This document shows, in pieces, positions 6,651 to 9,296 of a stretch of DNA of 9,296 nucleotides. The position numbers were made by a program, and so were the translations under genes. This DNA is from Parachlamydiales bacterium (lineage in GTDB: Bacteria > Chlamydiota > Chlamydiia > Chlamydiales > SM23-39), in contig JAGVDZ010000179.1 of assembly GCA_020058465.1 (NCBI GenBank), positions 1-9,296 of the forward strand. Reading direction: 5' to 3'. The notes beneath the pieces are model-generated. The model made no database searches, had not been told where the DNA came from, and saw nothing but the letters and a program-made list of their open reading frames with translations. Positions within the stretch are counted from its first letter, which is position 1, and each line of letters starts with the position of its first letter.

Positions 6651-8450
6651 TTATATCTTTGAAAAGGAGCCCCATAAAGGGTCTGTGATTTGGAGAAGAT
6701 CCTCCTGATTCATGATCATAGACTCGGTGGGAACTCCACAATTGAAAGCGACTTGAGAGAGCTTTTGGATGCTTTCATCGAAGTAGTTGGGGATATTCAG
6801 AAGATTGCCAAAAGGGGGGATACCCCCTATCTGTAAACCAAAACGACTTTCAATGATCTCAGGTGATTCAAATTCACACTTTTCTTGCACAATTGAAGAG
6901 ACAGCTCTCATATCGAGCTTTCGGTCTGAGGGGATATTAAATTGGTAGTTGTTATGACTCTTTTTCCCACGAACAATTAAAGCTTTAATTCCTTCGGAAA
7001 GTGAGGTTTTTCTTACCTGAGCAGAGTCGGTGGCTGTGGGTGTCGGTGCATGTGTCAAATGCTGAAATTGAAAATTGAAAGATCGGCATCGACGGAGAAT
7101 CTCTCCTTTCAGAGTCTCTTGGCCAAAAAAGACGCGTGCTTTGATCTTTTGAGATGCAATCCTTTTTGTATCAGAGGGGAAAAGACTTGCCTCTCGGATG
7201 TTTTTGAGCTCTAGAAGGGTCATGGTGAGCCTTTCAAGTCCAATGCCAAACCCTCCGTGAGGCGGCATGCCATACTTGAAAATAGAAAGGTAATCATCAA
7301 AACCTGCAGGCTCCATCCCTTTTTCTAAAATCCCTTCATAGATTGCTTGGTAAGTGTGACGCCTTTGTCCCCCCGATGAAATTTCGAGGCCTCCGCAGAG
7401 AAGGTCAAAGGTGTTGGTCAAAGAGGGATTGTGTTCGTTGGGGCAGGAATAGAAGGGCCTTTTTTCTCTTTTCCAGTGAGTCACAAAGAGGAAGGGGATC
7501 TTGTGTGTCCGCAGGACCCATTCTCCCAACACTTTTTCAGCATGGGGGCTTAAATCGGGTTCTTGACGTTCATCTTTCCCAGTTAATTGAAAATAAAGAT
7601 CTTGAGCCTCTTGGAATGACAACTTTGGAAAAGGTTGGCTGGGTTGCTTGACCCAGGAAAGGTCAACATCCAGTTGTTGGAGTTCTTCTGAGCAGGTGAG
7701 GTCGATATGGGAGACGATTGCCCTTAAGACGGTCTCTTCAAGCATTAATAGCTCCTGCCAGTCACCGAAAAGAGCTGTTTCAAACTCGAGTTGTTTTCCC
7801 TCAGAGATATGGCGTGTCGTGTGAGAGGGCTCTGCTCGGAAAAAGGGCATGATGGCAAACACTCGTTCAAAGCTGCCGACCATGATTTGCTTATAGAGCT
7901 GGTTGCTTTGCGCTAATGTAGCTGTATGATCGAAGTAATCGACTTGGAAAAACTCAGCTCCCCCTTCTGTCGATGCACCAAGAAGGTTAGGGCCGAAATA
8001 TTCAATGGCATGAAGCGTATCGTGCATACAGAGGCGAAAGGCGTGGGCCATTTCAGCTTGGATTTTAAATACCGCTTGGATCGATCGATTTCTCAAAGAA
8101 AGGGGACGGTGATCGAGAATAAAGTCCAGATCAGATGGGATCTGAGGTTTGTTATATTCGATCAAGGGAGCCTCTTTGATGATGACAAGAGGCTCGATTT
8201 GAGGCTGAATTACCTCGAGAGGCGATGTTTGGACAACTCCACGAATGGAAAGGACAGATCCAATTTGGATTTGCTGCAAGAGCGCTAGAAGTGTGGGTGT
8301 TTCTACAATGATTTGGACAAGTCCTGTCTGATCACGGAGAATCAAAAAGGCAAGCTTACCGAGATGACGCACGGAGTGGATCCAGCCGAAGAGCTGGATC
8401 GTCTTTCCCACATGAGCGGACAAATCCTTCGCCCATACTCTGGCTGCCAT
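6651..8450 (-). CDS. aspS: Archaeal-type aspartyl-tRNA synthetase fused to a C-terminal YbaK/ProX-type aminoacyl-tRNA deacylase domain
   Basis: Residues 1-90 are an OB-fold anticodon-binding domain (GWIHSVRHLGKLAFLILRD). Residues about 105-430 are a class IIb catalytic core of archaeal/eukaryotic AspRS type: ASTEGGAEFF (159-168), LAQSNQLYKQIM (179-190), motif 2 FRAEPSHTTRH (204-214), EISSGGQRRH (356-365) and motif 3 GGFGIGLERL (399-408). The large insertion domain of bacterial AspRS is absent. Canonical archaeal-type enzymes end here at about 435 residues. This protein continues with a complete YbaK-like domain (about 446-595): THAPTPT-DSA-VR (466-480), GIKALIV (487-493, with K489 at the YbaK catalytic-lysine position), PSDRKLDMRAV (507-517) and GGIPPFG (542-548). 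H25 replaces the Trp of discriminating archaeal AspRS, suggesting that it charges both tRNA-Asp and tRNA-Asn. It follows pnp by 6 bp, and AGAGG at 8460-8464 inside the end of pnp serves as Shine-Dalgarno. What the fused domain hydrolyses is unknown. Confidence 0.9.
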   Translation of the reverse strand: MAARVWAKDLSAHVGKTIQLFGWIHSVRHLGKLAFLILRDQTGLVQIIVETPTLLALLQQIQIGSVLSIRGVVQTSPLEVIQPQIEPLVIIKEAPLIEYNKPQIPSDLDFILDHRPLSLRNRSIQAVFKIQAEMAHAFRLCMHDTLHAIEYFGPNLLGASTEGGAEFFQVDYFDHTATLAQSNQLYKQIMVGSFERVFAIMPFFRAEPSHTTRHISEGKQLEFETALFGDWQELLMLEETVLRAIVSHIDLTCSEELQQLDVDLSWVKQPSQPFPKLSFQEAQDLYFQLTGKDERQEPDLSPHAEKVLGEWVLRTHKIPFLFVTHWKREKRPFYSCPNEHNPSLTNTFDLLCGGLEISSGGQRRHTYQAIYEGILEKGMEPAGFDDYLSIFKYGMPPHGGFGIGLERLTMTLLELKNIREASLFPSDTKRIASQKIKARVFFGQETLKGEILRRCRSFNFQFQHLTHAPTPTATDSAQVRKTSLSEGIKALIVRGKKSHNNYQFNIPSDRKLDMRAVSSIVQEKCEFESPEIIESRFGLQIGGIPPFGNLLNIPNYFDESIQKLSQVAFNCGVPTESMIMNQEDLLQITDPLWGSFSKI

Positions 8451-8456
8451 ATCTTT

Positions 8457-9296
8457 TTACCTCTTTTTCGATCCAGGGTGGCGACGAGGCTCGTTCGGCT
8501 CACTTGAAGAAAGAGCTCTATGACTGAGTTTAATTTGACCTCGATCATTGACATCTAAGACTTTTACTTCAATCGAATCGCCTAAGGCAAAGGGGGCATC
8601 TTGGATTGTCTCGAGGCGTGTTGAGGAGATTTCTGAAATATGACAGAGCCCTTCTTTACCAAAAATCTCAACGAACAAGCCGAAGGGGACAATGGAAGAG
8701 ACTTTCCCAGAGTAAATCTTGCCAATTTCAACCTCAGAGGTGAGGTCTCGAATGATCTGCTTGGCCCTTGCCATAGCTTCAGCATTATTGGATACGAGGC
8801 TGACAAGTCCACTGTCTTGGATATCGACCTGAACACCCGTCTCTTCCACAATGGCTCGGATTTGTTTGCCTCCAGGTCCAATGACAATCCCGATTTTGTT
8901 CGGTTTAATTTGGAGCGTTTCGATACGGGGAGCGTAGGAGGACATTTCCGATTTAGATTTTGGGCAGACGGCAAGCATGGCATTGAGGATCTCTAGTCTC
9001 CCTCGTTTTGCTTGATCTAAAGCTTGCTTCATAATCTCTAATGTAATTCCCTCTACTTTGATATCCATTTGAAAGGCTGAAATTTTCTCATCGCCTGTGA
9101 CTTTGAAGTCCATGTCGCCAAGCGCATCTTCGGCGCCGAGGATATCAGAGAGGATAGCAAACTCCGCACCTTCCAAGACAAGACCCATGGCGATACCTGC
9201 AACAGGACGGCGGATGGGGACGCCTGCATCCATCAGGCAAAGAGTCCCCCCACAGACTGAAGCCATGGAAGAAGAACCGTTGGATTCAGTCTGTGG
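8457..9296 (-). CDS. pnp: Polyribonucleotide nucleotidyltransferase (PNPase), C-terminal part, cut by window edge
   Basis: PNPase is a trimeric 3'-to-5' phosphorolytic exoribonuclease that degrades RNA to nucleoside diphosphates and works in mRNA turnover. The 279 visible residues begin at PQTESNGSSSMASVCGG, inside the second RNase PH domain, about 60% of the way through the usual ~700-residue protein. Next come the catalytic stretch EDALGDMDFKVTG (visible residues about 56-68, keeping both aspartates equivalent to E. coli D486 and D492) and FQMDIKVEGIT. The KH domain follows with GPGG (140-143), then an S1 RNA-binding domain (about 188-260, GKVSSIVPFGLFVEIFGKEGLCHIS). A short basic tail ends in KKR. 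The last codons contain the Shine-Dalgarno of the next gene, aspS, so translation of the two is probably coupled. The upstream part lies beyond the right edge. Confidence 0.97.
   Translation of the reverse strand, partial: PQTESNGSSSMASVCGGTLCLMDAGVPIRRPVAGIAMGLVLEGAEFAILSDILGAEDALGDMDFKVTGDEKISAFQMDIKVEGITLEIMKQALDQAKRGRLEILNAMLAVCPKSKSEMSSYAPRIETLQIKPNKIGIVIGPGGKQIRAIVEETGVQVDIQDSGLVSLVSNNAEAMARAKQIIRDLTSEVEIGKIYSGKVSSIVPFGLFVEIFGKEGLCHISEISSTRLETIQDAPFALGDSIEVKVLDVNDRGQIKLSHRALSSSEPNEPRRHPGSKKR

Noticed and set aside
8582..8983. 133-codon minus-strand frame inside pnp
   Set aside because: It is in another frame within the KH/S1 coding region of pnp, and its residues have the low-complexity look of a frame shadow.

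Overview
The window looks like chromosome from a member of the Chlamydiota, probably one of the amoeba- or environment-associated families and not Chlamydia itself. Two things point there. The first is gene order: an LptF/LptG-type permease diverging from tilS, then ftsH, then a pnp gene facing the other way. As I remember it, this is the order of C. trachomatis CT839-CT840-CT841-CT842. The second is an FtsH of 915 residues with a greatly enlarged domain between its two membrane segments, which is the chlamydial size; most bacterial FtsH proteins have about 640. I ran no database search.

Layout. Positions 1-314 (minus) hold the N-terminal third of an LptF/LptG-family permease, cut by the window edge. 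Positions 315-574 are a divergent control region with a perfect 16-bp inverted repeat lying across a good TTGGGA-N17-TATAAT promoter, and a related perfect palindrome further down. tilS (tRNA-Ile lysidine synthetase, 575-1828) and ftsH (2063-4810) follow on the plus strand, separated by a 234-bp spacer with its own promoter candidate. Everything after that is on the minus strand: an ankyrin-repeat protein with a two-lobed hydrophobic N-terminus (4824-5735), an aspartate/glutamate-type racemase (5813-6643), an aspartyl-tRNA synthetase of the archaeal type fused to a YbaK-family deacylase domain (6651-8450), and the C-terminal ~40% of pnp (8457-9296).

The last three genes, in transcription order pnp, aspS-YbaK and racemase, are separated by only 6 and 7 bp and are almost certainly one operon. 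The ankyrin gene has its own AT-rich promoter region behind an AT-rich hairpin that probably ends the pnp operon.

The conserved core covers housekeeping: LPS transport, tRNA-Ile modification, membrane proteolysis and RNA decay. The three genes between ftsH and pnp look like accessory cargo in an otherwise conserved block, and the most unusual material is there. It comprises an AspRS with a built-in tRNA-editing-type domain and a His where discriminating AspRS enzymes have Trp, a racemase with two competing starts (one adds a signal peptide, the other has an ideal ribosome binding site), and a candidate inclusion-membrane-like ankyrin effector. No tRNA or rRNA gene, CRISPR array or insertion sequence was recognised.
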